DNA of 64,000 bases from Aphis gossypii (lineage: Eukaryota > Arthropoda > Insecta > Hemiptera > Aphididae), in contig NC_065530.1 in the NCBI RefSeq assembly GCF_020184175.1, positions 2,604,001 to 2,668,000 of the forward strand. The letters are read 5' to 3'. How positions within the stretch are numbered: position 1 is the stretch's first letter; each line of letters opens with the position of its first letter. The notes beneath the pieces were generated by a model. It did not search any database. It was not told the origin of the DNA and saw nothing but the letters and a program-made list of their open reading frames with translations. A program made the position numbers and the translations under genes. Shown here piece after piece: positions 27,401 to 37,760 of this stretch.

Positions 27401-30400
27401 GAAATTGTCGCTTTTCCCGGACTCTGTTGATCGAAAAATCAAAAGGCAAGTAATAAATTTCTATTGGCGAGCTACTGTGAAATGACAGCTACCCGAGTAT
27501 TATTATAGTCACCGTTCAGTATACGTTGTACGCGTCTTGTATAGCGTCCGTCGTCCGTCCGTCTCCTTTTAAGGACGTCTCGTGCGCAAAACCGGGAAAA
27601 GTATTTACTTGCTACGTCATTACATATATTATACGGCGTGGTCTGTTTAAAATAATAACGAGTAATGAAGTAACTATACTTATATCGCATGTACACGATG
27701 ACCGTACTTGTTTTTTGTGCGGAAACGCGTTCGGAATGTTTAGAAATTGTTATCGGGAGGTAGGTAGGTATAACGTGTTGAACGCGAGCAAAATATTATT
27801 AATACGCTTTTACAATAATATAATAATAATAATAGCGTGTTATCGGACAGTTGGAATATTATATCTGGTGGGTGGATAGTGAATTCTGGATATGAGAAAG
27901 ACTGGGAACACTAGATTTATGAAGATTTTTTTAACGTTTCCGCCGTCCAGTGGTAGGTATTTTAATAGTAGTAAATCCAAGGTCGAGAACACTGCACCAC
28001 TGTATAATATTTTAATATAATAATTCCATAAAAATCAAAATGTAGATTTTTTTATTCTTATTCCGTCGTTTTTTCTAGTTCGTATAGTAGCATTACCAGA
28101 CCAATTTTTCGTTTGCGCAACACGCGCGCTTGTTTTTCGTGTACGCCCTTGAAACGACCGCTACATATATTTACGTATGGTCGCGTCTATATAATATTAT
28201 GTTGTAAATAATTAATATATTATAATTTAAATTCGAAAAATAATTATATTGTACCAAATGATGTGTATATACCTGCTTAAATCATACAATTTTTATTTTT
28301 TACTAAAGTTTTTCGTTTTTTATCTTACTCAGATCCTTATGGGGGTGGCGTCCCTGGCTACCACCCTTCAGCCGTTGGCGGCTACGGTTCGGCGGTCAGC
28401 CCCACATCTGCCGGCCACTTCGCCATGCCACCGTGCCCGCCCTCGGCCGCGCTCCCGGGCGCTGGCACCGTGGTCGGTCGCGGGTCTGTTATCCAAGCGG
28501 CCGCGGCCAACTGTTACCAGCCTAACGGCGCCGGGGCGGCCAACCTCAATGATCTGTACTACATGGACTTTGGCGCACCCACCGCGGCCGCGGCCATGTA
28601 CCACCAGAAAGCAGTAAACAAGAACGGCAGCAATAAGAAGCCCAAGAAGTACGGCAGTGTCGGACGACCGTCAGCAGCCGGTTCCCCGGGTGCCGTCCAA
28701 CAACAGTCCTGTCCGGCCACGGGACCCAAGCGGAAGAGCCGAGAAGGTAAACAATTATTTTGTAACGATCGAATTACTCACGATTTTTTTTTTCATTTAT
28801 TATACATGATTTATCGCGTGTAGTTATAAAGTTATGTTATTGTATTATATACTGACGGAGTGCTGTTTTTTGTACACAGGTTCCACGACGTATCTTTGGG
28901 AATTTTTGCTTAAATTACTGCAAAATTCCGACTACTGTCCGAGGTTCATCAAGTGGTTGAATCGGGAAAAAGGCGTATTCAAGTTGGTCGACTCCAAAGC
29001 GGTGTCTAAACTTTGGGGAGAGCACAAGAACAAACCAGACATGAACTACGAGACGATGGGTCGTGCTCTCAGGTAAGAATTAATCTTATCATAAATTATT
29101 ATTATACCTTGTGATGTTACATAGTTTATACGACGAAAACGGTCGAATACAATAATGATAGAAGTAACTGTGCAAACAGTTTCAGTAGTGTTAAACATAC
29201 CCTTTTTTTTTACATCGAAATTGGGATAGAACAGATGCCGATAATTTTCATATGTATAAGAATATCTTAATGCATAAAAACATCTTACTCTTATTATTTT
29301 AAGTGCTTAGAGATCCGGTCTCTGAATTTTAAATTAATAAGTAATAACCATTTATGCTGTATTATAATATTATGTTATGTTATATTCATTGCTGCTCGCC
29401 GGCAGTATTCTATTAGAATATTCGTTGGATTATATTATATTTTTATCTATACTGCCGCACGTGCACGGCGTGCAACGTTCGTATAAATCAGTAATGATCG
29501 GCGTGTAATAAATAATAACATTATAAGACATTTAAACATATAGCTGCATCAGTATATACCGGCTACTTACCTATAATATGATAATATAAAATAATAATTT
29601 CGATAAATCGATTAATTTGCTTTCGACGACGACCAGACGTTGTTTGTAAACACCGTTTCGTTTATATACCTACAACGGTCTGCTAGTACGCTGCAACAGA
29701 TAACGTAATATCGTAATATTATAATAAAGTCACTTATTAATTTATGCAGCAGCCAACAAAATCGTGTAATATTGTACGTTATATATTATAATAATAATAT
29801 GTTCGTTACGATTGATTTTTTTTTAATTGAAGTATAGATACATTATTCTGTTATCGATTCGTTTTTGAAATAATTTTTTTTTTTTTTTAATTAACTACGC
29901 TTATGTTAGGCTATTTATACATAATTAATTGTACTAATCATATATAGAATAAAGCATATTTACTCTGCATATTATAGTAAACTATAACATGCTAGCTATG
30001 TAGACTCCAAAGTCCTTGCATTTCCGGATACTTAAAATATTAACATAGGGACTGCACACAATATATCCCATAACGTCATTGATGGTCGTACAATCTTGGA
30101 CTACGTTATTCATTTTACGCATGTCCTTGTACGGAGTAAAGTATTATAAATATTAGAGAAAATAATAAAATTTAAATATTTAACTATCATCCCATCCTCC
30201 AAATGAATCTTCGGTAAATAAAACATTAAAACTTCGTTTTCATTTAATACTATACCACCTATTAAAAATGTAATATTTGTCTGTTATCGCTAACTGATTT
30301 AGATATTTTTCAATTAAACAAAATAATAAACAAACAAACTGCGATAATAATATGCTTAGTTTCATATTATTTGAACACGATCATTGATCGAACTTTGAAC

Positions 30401-30688
30401 TCACATTGTCTCGTGTACTTGAAAGAAAAAAAACCGTCCTTTATAGTATTTAACGCTAAACTATTAGACGCTTAGATGACTGTAAAACTAAATGAATTTT
30501 TATAATTTCTAATGCTGTTAATAACGTTTAGTTTAATGTGTTCACATCAATAACCGTTCGTTCGTTTGTTTGTTCTCAGGTATTATTACCAGAGGGGAAT
30601 TCTGGCCAAAGTGGACGGCCAGAGGCTGGTCTACCAATTCGTCGACGTTCCCAAAGACATCGTCGAAATCGATTGTTCCGGCGCATAA
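6327..30688 (+). CDS. Eip74EF: E74 / Eip74EF ortholog, ecdysone-inducible ETS transcription factor (7 coding exons)
   Basis: The spliced coding sequence joins seven exons (listed separately) into 1338 nt, 445 residues plus stop, with every GT-AG junction in phase. The ETS domain (about 347-434) has the family tryptophans W352, W371 and W391 and the recognition-helix motif MGRALRYYY, whose R407 and R410 are the expected contacts to the GGA core. From memory, the ETS block and the C-terminal tail ending in IDCSGA closely match Drosophila E74, which separates it from other ETS genes. [20 protein letters not shown] motif (96-114) is also E74-like. E74 is a nuclear, early ecdysone-response regulator that switches on late genes in moulting and metamorphosis. 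At 445 residues it is about half the length of the fly isoforms, mainly through shorter low-complexity regions and a shorter N-terminus. Only one N-terminal form is seen; others may start elsewhere. Confidence 0.93.
6466..14119 (+). other. E74 intron 1, with CpG-rich islands
   Basis: The intron runs from GTAAGT to a CGCAG acceptor. It is mostly AT-rich, but GC-rich islands appear near 7100-7850, 9060-9340, 10000-10390 and 13420-13640. In these islands several frames are open at once, as expected from GC richness alone, so I do not call exons. One island is preceded by a plausible core promoter (8973-9009). TA microsatellites occur near 8838-8855 and 9919-9941. Confidence 0.6.
8973..9009 (+). 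promoter_or_regulatory. Candidate intronic core promoter (TATA + initiator)
   Basis: TATAAC starts at 8973, and an arthropod-type initiator TCAGTCG lies at 9003-9009 with its A at 9005, about 32 bp downstream, which is the canonical spacing. A GTGAGT donor follows at 9050. Together these could define a short alternative first exon in E74 intron 1. Drosophila E74 does use separate promoters for its isoforms. No transcript evidence is available. Confidence 0.3.
14120..14263 (+). CDS. Eip74EF: E74 coding exon 2
   Basis: The exon starts after GTCGCAG and ends at CTG|GTAAGT. It completes codon 47, encodes residues 48-94, and leaves the first base of codon 95. The peptide begins [17 protein letters not shown] and ends in a Pro/His-rich stretch. 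The frame is open across all 144 nt and both borders match consensus, which supports the exon although I recognise no domain in it. Confidence 0.85.
16838..16869. repeat. Perfect 14-bp inverted repeat with 4-base loop
   Basis: CCGATGGTCAGTCG (16838-16851) is followed by CCGC and then its exact reverse complement (16856-16869). A partial third copy, GGTCATCGGTC, lies at about 16803-16813. The stem is GC-rich in an AT-rich intron. It could be a structured RNA element, a paired binding site, or the scar of a small repeat. Confidence 0.75.
18604..18626. repeat. AAT microsatellite in intron 2
   Basis: About eight AAT units in a row. No function is implied. Confidence 0.7.
20601..20836. mobile_element. 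MITE, family also present at 61979-62402
   Basis: Imperfect terminal inverted repeats: the left end reads GTGATTCACCAAGCATG, and the right end in reverse complement reads CAGGGTAATTCAC followed by a degenerate AAAATATGC. TA is next to both ends. The inner block with TTCAGTTATTCAAAAATCTG recurs in reverse orientation near 62290-62350. There is no coding content. The ends resemble a repeat I associate with aphid genomes. Confidence 0.7.
22009..22131 (+). CDS. Eip74EF: E74 coding exon 3
   Basis: The exon follows a good pyrimidine tract and TTTCAG and ends CAAG|GTCAGA. It completes codon 95, encodes 96-135 and leaves one base. It holds the Pro/Ser motif [19 protein letters not shown], which I recognise from insect E74 proteins and which contains likely proline-directed phosphorylation sites (SP). 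It then continues into a Gln/His-rich end. The donor is weaker than the others but is the only one that keeps the frame. Confidence 0.88.
22132..22441 (+). other. E74 intron 3 (short)
   Basis: A 310-nt AT-rich intron. The T-rich tract before the AG at 22440-22441 is a strong acceptor. A second AG at 22470-22471 is also in phase and would shorten exon 4 by 30 nt. Confidence 0.75.
22442..22657 (+). CDS. Eip74EF: E74 coding exon 4, polyglutamine exon
   Basis: The exon completes codon 136, encodes 137-207 and leaves one base; its donor is CC|GTGAGT. It carries a run of 17 glutamines (residues 155-171, bases 22498-22548) built from mixed CAA and CAG codons, then [19 protein letters not shown] and a Pro-rich stretch. 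Polyglutamine and Pro-rich tracts are usual in insect transcription activators. The start at 22442 is chosen for its better pyrimidine tract; using the alternative acceptor at 22472 removes residues 136-145 without changing frame. Confidence 0.82.
22498..22548 (+). repeat. CAR (Gln) trinucleotide repeat in coding sequence
   Basis: Seventeen consecutive CAA/CAG codons. The mixed codons suggest a protein-level constraint or an old repeat rather than a fresh pure-CAG expansion. The length is likely polymorphic. Confidence 0.9.
22658..28332 (+). other. E74 intron 4
   Basis: About 5.7 kb, GTGAGT to CTCAG. It contains a GT/GTAT-rich microsatellite near 23115-23142, CpG-rich islands near 24480-24615 and 25570-25850, and an element-like start TACAGGGTTGTGGGTATAAAC near 25873 whose other end I cannot define. 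Minus-strand frames in this part are shadows of TG/AC repeats. No exon is called. Confidence 0.6.
28333..28746 (+). CDS. Eip74EF: E74 coding exon 5, low-complexity Gly/Ala/Pro region and basic clusters
   Basis: The largest coding exon completes codon 208, encodes 209-345 and leaves one base. Its acceptor is TTACTCAG and its donor is GAAG|GTAAAC. The sequence is rich in Gly, Pro, Ala and Tyr, with alanine runs and the motif [11 protein letters not shown] (278-288). Two basic clusters, NKKPKK (308-313) and PKRKSR (339-344), precede the ETS domain and are probable nuclear localisation signals. The exon is far more GC-rich than its introns, which helps define it. Confidence 0.9.
28747..28879 (+). 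other. E74 intron 5 (133 nt)
   Basis: GTAAAC to a T-rich tract and TACACAG. A phase-1 intron immediately before the ETS domain. Confidence 0.85.
28880..29072 (+). CDS. Eip74EF: E74 coding exon 6, N-terminal two thirds of the ETS domain
   Basis: The exon completes codon 346, encodes 347-409 and leaves two bases of codon 410. It starts [15 protein letters not shown] and ends [10 protein letters not shown]. All three ETS tryptophans, helix 1, the [16 protein letters not shown] turn and the recognition helix with R407 are here. The donor is AG|GTAAGA. The ETS identity is unambiguous from sequence; assignment to the E74 subgroup rests on the block from [15 protein letters not shown] to the MGRALRYYY motif and on the tail in exon 7. 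Confidence 0.96.
29073..30579 (+). other. E74 intron 6, splitting a DNA-contact arginine codon
   Basis: About 1.5 kb of AT-rich sequence, from GTAAGA to a TTTGTTTGTTCTCAG acceptor. It interrupts codon 410, the second arginine of GRALR. No repeats or exons are seen inside. Confidence 0.85.
30580..30688 (+). CDS. Eip74EF: E74 coding exon 7, end of ETS domain and stop
   Basis: The exon completes R410 and encodes 411-445, then TAA at 30686-30688. It continues [19 protein letters not shown], the last helix/strand of the ETS fold, and ends with [16 protein letters not shown], a tail I recognise as E74-specific. The frame and the ETS fold are complete. Confidence 0.95.
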
Positions 30689-33600
30689 GGATATGTAAAC
30701 CCGAAAACGGCCAAAGACCTCGTGATAATAATTTATAAATATATTGTCATCTTCATCATCGCAGTTGCTATATTATAATTTATTCTTTCCACCTCGGGAG
30801 CAGAATCGTCGTCGCCAGTCCGTCGTCATAATATTATTTTTATTATTATTATTATTATCATTACTATATGTAGGTAAAATTCAACCTGCATATGGTGTGT
30901 ATAACATGTATATAAGATAAATGTATATGCGTGCGTGTGTTTTTTTATATTATTAGTATATAGAATACTGCACCACTCGAGTTCAAACTCGTCTGCCGTG
31001 TAAATATCGCGCAAAAACTTGTGTTTCTTTTTTTTTCATATTATATATTTTTTTTTCGTGAACGAGTACTGTCGCCATCGTTGCTGCTACCGTTTAAACA
31101 TTGTAATATTATAATAATATATTTTGATGTACTCCCTGCTGGTTGTAGCTGATGCTGCTGCAGCCATCTCGTCTGTGTGCATGTGTATATGTGTGTGTGT
31201 GTGTAAAGACTGACAATAATTAACCGAGAAGATATTATGATATAATATATTAAATATATATATATATAATATACAATAACATTAAAAAAATTAAAAAAAA
31301 AAAACAAAAATATACATAATATATATCATATTAATTAATTATTGTTAGTTTGACCGATCTCTACGTTTTTAGTATATATTATATATATTTAAAACAAATC
31401 TCGAAACGTGTACAAAATTTTAATTATTATTATTATTATTAATTTAATTAGGAAAATAAATTCGATTCGGAACAAATAAAAAACAAAAAATAAAAGATGA
31501 AAACTTTATTATTATATGCACACGGCGCATATACGTGTGTGTATAGTTTTATTTTTACCATTTATCATAAATATAATTATTACAATTGTAATTTTTTTTA
31601 TATATATATTATTTTTGTTCCGAGAACTCGTTTTTTCTCAACTTAAGTCAACGAAACCCCTTATTACTGTACATAACCATAATTTATAAGAATAGCTTTA
31701 AGGTCATAATATATTATATTGTTGGTGTAAGTTTTTAATTATTCTTGTGCATATATATGTATACTTATATATATATACACAATACATTTTATTAGGTAGG
31801 TACTAATGTTATTTGTAATAATATTTCTGTGTAAAATTTTTTTCGAACTATTTTTGTATGCTTTTTTAAGTTAAAATTATTATTATTTTTTCCTTTTATT
31901 TATTTTGTTGTTTTTGTATGTAATTTTAAGGATTTAATGTGTTTGTGAATCATTAACGTGAACTAAACTGTTGGCACCGGACGTTTATGTATCGAATATC
32001 TTACCATCGCGTCGCCTCAAACGAAACTAAACGAATAACAAACAGACTTTTAATATAATCCGTACTTAAACACATTTAATAATGCGATAATAAATTATTT
32101 ATATTTATATATTTTTATTTTAATAACGCTCGCGAAACTACTCGAAAAAGCTCAAAAAATAGACACGACTTTATTATAAAAATGTTTACTACTATACACG
32201 GTCTATATAGTGGTAATCACAACGAAACTGTTTACCATTATAATTGTTACGTCCTTTAAACAAATTAATAAATAATAATAGTAATGACTTAATAAATATT
32301 TCAATGTTATTTGTATGAAAAAAAAAATGAAAAAAAAAGAGAAAAATGAATTTAATCAACAAAAACGTATCTGCATAATACGCGCACGAAGCGAAGAAAA
32401 CACAATATATTCTTAATTAATTTTTATCATTCGTCTCGTCAATTTTTCGTAATAAACGCGTTTTTGAAAAACCTCAAACTATACCATATACCATTTACTT
32501 AATAATATATTGCACCGATATTATACGATAGCGAATTATTATTATTATTATATATTTTGCGAATAACAATAATTATTGTTAATATTATTGTTATTACTAC
32601 TATAAATAAATTATACCGTTGTCGGTTTGCTCGTACCTATATTATATTTCCGATGTTGCTCAAGTAAATACGAAATCTAAGAAAAAAATTTTTTCTCTGC
32701 CTCTTTCTCTCTAACTTTTTCATGTTATGTTTTAATTTCCTTCGTTGTTTTCTGTAATTATACAATATTATATTATTATATTATATTCGCCACTTGTCGT
32801 TTAACGTCGTATTGTTAGGATATGTAAATTTTTGTTTTCTGATAATAGTGTGCTGCTGTTCATTATATTTTATGCCGTGTCTGTTGAGAACCTAAAATTT
32901 ATACGTTTGTCGTGATATTGTTGGGGTGTGTCGGGTTGGAGGATGAAGTATTTGTCAGACGATTGTACATGACGAATATTATATGTTAAATACGTATTAT
33001 AGGCAGTATAAAAACCAGACAAAACGAATAATTCAATAGTGATCGAAAAACAGCAAGGCTTTATTGTAATACATCGATATGTGATTATTATAATATATCT
33101 TAAATTATTATTATTATTTTATTTATATTTATATTTATACATATATATATTATCTATGTATAATACTGGTGACGAATTCGTAGGAAGGTTTTTTTATGTT
33201 TTTTTTTTTTTGTTTTCTCCTTTTATTTGTCTTTAAATTTTACGTTCCGTTAGAGACTGTGAACCGGCATGTGATTGAATTAACGAGAAATCGAAAGGAA
33301 TTTATTATATACATAGGTATATACATAGATAAGATGTGATTTATTATAAAAAACTAATCGAATAAATGTTTTTTTTTTAAAACAAATTTTCTATGAAATT
33401 GTTATAATATATACTGTGTACCTATAGGGAAGAATTGATTATTTAAATATTATATTATATATGTTGTAAAATACACGAAATATGTTTTTTTTCATTTCTT
33501 TGTTTTTGTACTTAACGACGCCCTCGAAACGGGGTTGGAGAAAAATGATACAACGGCGTATATTTTAGGATACTTTTAATTTATATACATGATATATACA

Positions 33601-33840
33601 TACATATTATATATGTGTGTGTGAGTGTGTGTGTAATATTAGCTTAATATTTATACAAAAAAAAAAACAATAAATCTTTAATATATTATTATTATACGTG
33701 TGTATGTATATGTATAATATATCTATGATAAATGTTTACTGTTAGGAAAAATATTCGTAATTTTTATAAACATATATATTATATATATATATTATAATAA
33801 AATACAAAATAAGACCAGTAATATTATTGTTGTATTGTGT
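30689..33840 (+). other. Probable E74 3' UTR and downstream flank
   Basis: Very AT-rich sequence with no credible frames. It holds an ATT microsatellite (about 30834-30858), a GT run (31186-31204), another TG run near 33615-33633, many ATTTA-type pentamers, and several AATAAA-type signals, for example near 31456, 31483, 33668 and 33797. The transcript end cannot be fixed from sequence. A long, AU-rich 3' UTR would suit an unstable early-response mRNA; that is inference. Confidence 0.45.
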
Positions 33841-34710
33841 TATTATATTTGCTGCAGTCCTAGTCGGTGTTGTACGTTCGTGACATGATCATAACATATA
33901 ATATGCGTACCTCGGTAAACGACCTGCTTTTTAACGATTCTTTTTACGCAGTCTCTGAACTATATATAGATATTACAGAGGCTTATACTCATCACAACAC
34001 ACAACGGTGTTTGCACAATACATTATTGTAAGGGTCTGATAGTAAAATCTCCAGTTAGCTGTATGTAGAATGTAGATGTTTGTACAGAGTACTGAACCTT
34101 ATGGTAGAGTTGAGAAACCGCACTATCGGTCAATTTAGATGGATTTTGCAGATCACACGATAGTTGAAAATAATCTCAGATACATAATAATAATAATAAA
34201 ACAAAAATAATTTGGGAAATAAACACCAGGTAGACGGTAGTTAAATGAGATAGCGGTAAAACGGAAATAAATTGTCGGCGAATCGGAATACGACAAAAAC
34301 ACCGACACCGTGTTGGCGTGTTATAGTTTTTTAAATTTTTAGTCAAAATATCCAATGACAAAAATGTCTTTGATCAAAATATTATTTAAACTGATTTTTT
34401 TTAAACTTTTTTTCGTACAATTTATTTAATAAATCGTTATATTATGTAGATATTATAAACATCAAATGGGCTTAAAGTATTCAGATTGCTATACAGATTA
34501 GATACAAATAATGATGATTGAAATAATTGGTCTTAATCTTGTGGTTTTACTAGACTTGCTATTATACCAAGAACAAAATCGAGATGGTGCTGCCACAATC
34601 AAGAATGACCTAACTACAAGAAAACCTAACTACTAATATTACTAATTTAATTAAGTTATTAAATTATCAAAAAGAGTTGGAACAATTTTTGATACTTAAT
34701 AAAATCAAGT

Positions 34711-35145
34711 ATGATTTTAAAAATGTCGGTATTTTTAAGTTGCATTTGTCAAGATGCGTTCAAAATGTTATGGGATTTGTGCTCACCACAGTTACCAAAA
34801 GAAAATAGTTTTAAAGAATTGTGTATGTTGTTAGAAAATCATTTTATTTCGAAAAAAAAATCGTCTTTCATGAATGGAATAATTTTTATGCGGCTAGTCA
34901 ATAGGAAGGTAAATGAATTGTGGATTTCACAGCAAGACTTAGGAACGTATAAACAAATTGCAATTTTAGTGACAAGGTATTTTAATCAATACATTTTTTT
35001 TTGGATTAAAATCAGAGATAATCATGGACAAAATTTGTGAGGAAAAACTAACCATTTAAACAACCATTTCTCAAATTATTGAAATTACACTTGCAAAAGA
35101 AACTTGTTCAATAAAACAGACCAAGTTAATTGGATAAAAAAAGGG
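34711..35145 (+). pseudogene. Gag-like remnant of the LTR element
   Basis: A 109-codon open stretch contains a retrotransposon-gag pattern (a Leu-rich segment with SFKELCMLLENHF, followed by a Lys-rich stretch). The similarity continues past the stop in another frame (QTTISQIIEI), so a frameshift lies near 35040. A possible zinc-knuckle remnant follows near 35170-35240 but is too decayed to call. Recognised from general family pattern only. Confidence 0.65.
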
Positions 35146-35329
35146 CAATAATTTTGTCAAAAATACAAAACGCTACACGCGAAAATTCTGGTTTATGGCA
35201 TACAGTGTACGGAGATTGGGGGCCAAAAAATACAGACCACCAAGGATTTTAAGACTTAAATCTAAGTTAATGTGGAAGGATAATACTATGTCTATATTTT
35301 ACACAAGAAAAATTACTTTCGCAATTATT

Positions 35330-36190
35330 AAGGACCAGTTAGAAGAGCAGTTATGTATAGTGTAAAAACTAAGTGTTATTTCTCAGGATAAGTTGAGCGA
35401 ATCGGGAATTCCATTAGTACCGATTTTAAAAAGCGATGGATGTATTAAATGATGTGCGGATTACAAAGTTACGGTAAATAAGTTTATTCAGGACGTAAAA
35501 TATCCATTATTCGTTACTGAAAATCGAAGATTTTTTTTCAAAAAGCGAGTAGAGTAATTGAGTTTAGTAAAATTGACCTTAGTGAAGGTACTATCAATTA
35601 GTTTTAGACGAAGTGTCTTCGAAAATCTTTACGTAAATCATCCACAAAGGACTTTTTAAGGTATATAGGTTGCCATATGTTGTCATACAGTCTAGTGTAA
35701 TATTCCAAAAATTAATAAAAAAAACTTTTCCTCGGTCGTGATGGTGTAGCAAATTTATTGAACGATATTATAATTATCAGATAATAAAGAATAGAGCACT
35801 TGAATGATTTGAACGAAGTACCTATTTAACATTTTAATGAAGAAGGTTTAAAAGTAAAATTATCTAAAAATGAATTTTAAAAAATATGAAATTGAGTAGG
35901 TACCTATTTAGATTTTATTATTTCAACGGTAGGTTTATGTAAATGTAAAAATAAAGTTATGTATAGCGATCGTAGATTCACCAACGCTTCGTAATATAAC
36001 ACAAAGTAAATAATTCGCAGGCAAGGTAAATTATTATTCTAGATTCTTACCGAACGTTTTTCGATAATTATAATATCCATTTATATCATTTATAAACGAA
36101 AAACAAGTAATTTTTTTGGACTTGGGACTGTCAGGTAGCATTCGATAAATTTAAAAAATTGGTTATTTCAGATAAAATTATAGTTTATTC
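35330..36190 (+). pseudogene. Reverse transcriptase remnant (pol, first part)
   Basis: Several short blocks typical of Ty3/gypsy reverse transcriptase are readable across frame changes: PILKSDGCI, ADYKVTVNKF, KIDLSEG, YQLVLDE, THKGLFKV-like and EEGLKVKLSK. They occur in the correct order, followed by a FAGKVNYYSRFLP-like connection block near 36010-36055. The catalytic YxDD box region (about 35745-35790) is badly degraded. Many stops make it non-functional. Confidence 0.8.
36183..36190. repeat. Target site duplication, left copy (GTTTATTC)
   Basis: The 8-bp GTTTATTC is repeated exactly at 36536-36543, just outside the inverted termini of the nested MITE. Confidence 0.85.
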
Positions 36191-36535
36191 CACAGATTTC
36201 TATAAAGAACTAGATAGAGAACTCCTACTATCAATTGAAGCCAGGTTTTTCGGTTGGCATTATATGGTATTTTATATGGTAAATATTAATTATGTTGTAT
36301 TGTATTTTATGATGCCTTAACCTGTTGTTTAAAAAAATTAAGAATATTTTATAGAAATAATTTTTCATTTATTTCTATATTTTACCATTAAAAACGATGT
36401 TATTCCTAATACATATTGTATAGGAAATGTAATGTTTTGCCAACCGAAAAAATGGCGGAAACTGATACGCGAGCTTCAATGTTAATAATACAAATAATAT
36501 ACGAGTTCCTTATCTAGTTAGTATAGAAGTCTGTG
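36191..36535. mobile_element. Nested MITE inserted in the retrotransposon pol gene
   Basis: A 345-bp element. The left terminus starts CACAGATTTCTATA; the right terminus in reverse complement starts CACAGACTTCTATA, and both continue through CTAGAT and GAACTC. A second matching segment (ATTGAAGC and a TTTTTCGGTTGGCA block) shows that the inverted ends span about 100 bp, with a short gap in the left copy. The exact 8-bp duplication GTTTATTC flanks it, which fits a hAT-like or similar cut-and-paste origin. The interrupted pol frame resumes directly across the insertion point. Confidence 0.88.
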
Positions 36536-36543
36536 GTTTATTC
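36536..36543. repeat. Target site duplication, right copy (GTTTATTC)
   Basis: Identical to 36183-36190. Confidence 0.85.
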
Positions 36544-36780
36544 CAACCCAAATTAGCTAATTATTTTGTCTACGGATGCGTCTAACAACGGTATCGCGGA
36601 TTCCTTATCTCAAAAAATGCCGGATGGCAGTGAACGAGCGATTAGTATTATTTCAAGAACATTCATGCCAGCGAGAAATAATTATTCTGTCACAGATAAA
36701 GAGGCTTTAGCAATCTATTGGTCGATTAGGACATTATTGCAGTATCTACTGACATTTACCACTTTTAAAAAAAAGTAATA
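36544..36780 (+). pseudogene. RNase H remnant of the LTR element
   Basis: An open stretch encodes STDASNNGIADSLSQ, then SRTFMPARNNYSVTDKEALA, a clear Ty3/gypsy RNase H pattern with the catalytic Asp of TDAS and the Glu of KEALA. It is preceded by a stop within the same frame and ends at a stop at about 36776. Confidence 0.85.
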
Positions 36781-36839
36781 GCATACACGAAATAGCTATA
36801 CGCACAGATCCAGAACATACTCTACTACAAACGGCGAGG

Positions 36840-37330
36840 CTAAAAATGCAGTCAAACCAAGAAAGCTTTATCGGCAGCTTTAGCGGATTTTAAAAATAAA
36901 AATATACCTAAGTCAGTTATACTAAATATATTGATTTTATTAGGCTATAAAAATGCGCCATATTCTATTACTAGAGTTAATATTGGGTAGAAAACGTCGT
37001 AGAATAGATTTACTTTATAAATCTTATGAGGAAATCATTAATCAAGTGAAATGCAAGAGAGGTCGATACAAAATTATAACAGCAGTAAAAATAAAGTTTT
37101 TAAGGAAGGTGATTAGGTGATGATTAAATGTTACAAGCCGGGGAGTAAGACATTTTGGATAAAACTAACGGTTAAAAAAATACTACATAGGAACTAAAAG
37201 ATAATGAATACGAATTGAAGGAGGATAAAACATATAATATGCATGTTGATCAAATGATTAGGGCTACAATAAAAAAAAAAACGAAACATAAATACACAAG
37301 AGCGTAAATGGGGCAGTTCGTTTTACGAAT
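36840..37330 (+). pseudogene. Integrase C-terminal remnant of the LTR element
   Basis: Readable pieces across shifted frames include LLGYKNAPYS (end of the integrase catalytic region), a Lys/Arg-rich segment near 37050 and KEGD-VMIKCYKPGSKTFWI, the C-terminal SH3-like fold motif of Ty3/gypsy integrases. The zinc finger and most of the D,D,E core are missing, which implies a deletion between RNase H and this block. Confidence 0.7.
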
Positions 37331-37522
37331 ATATAAAAGATAATAAGAATAAGAGAACAAAAAAAGTTTTTAGTTAAAATTATTAGTTTCGTTTATATTT
37401 ATGTGATGTCTTGTACTTTCTTTTTTTCAGAATAAAATGTTTAGAAGTAAAAAAAAATATAATTTTGGTTAGATATTTATTATTATTTTGTTTTGATGTT
37501 CATATTATAATAGTTTAGTCTT

Positions 37523-37532
37523 AATGGGGAGG
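37523..37532 (+). other. Polypurine tract of the LTR element
   Basis: AATGGGGAGG immediately before the TG that starts the 3' LTR. This is the expected plus-strand primer position. Confidence 0.65.
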
Positions 37533-37760
37533 TGTGATATTTATATTACATGCATAGATACATCGATTGTTATCGACTACCTATCGCTAATGGTATATAC
37601 TATAGCCGACCCAGACGACTTTTATAATTAAATACTTATCTGTCAGTATTCGTCACGTGGTTGCATTACGAACTATTTTTTATACTAATATTACTAATGT
37701 AATTAAATAACGTATTTTAATATTTAATATAGGATATAAACGTATTCTTATTCCTTTACA
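37533..37760 (+). repeat. 3' LTR of the gypsy-like element
   Basis: It starts TGTGATATTT just after the polypurine tract and may end at CCTTTACA, giving about 228 bp with TG...CA borders. It contains a TATA-like stretch near 37591-37600. The right border is estimated, because no intact 5' LTR is available for comparison. Confidence 0.55.

Larger units (their letters stand above)
34620..37760 (+). mobile_element. Decayed Ty3/gypsy-type LTR retrotransposon
   Basis: Gag, reverse transcriptase, RNase H and integrase C-terminal remnants lie in the order expected for Ty3/gypsy, all on the plus strand and broken by stops and frameshifts. A polypurine tract and a 3' LTR follow. The integrase core between RNase H and the C-terminal part is mostly deleted. 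The 5' LTR is not intact; only a 24-bp stretch at about 34632-34655 matches the 3' LTR near 37684 (one mismatch). The copy is inactive. A MITE sits inside pol. Confidence 0.85.
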
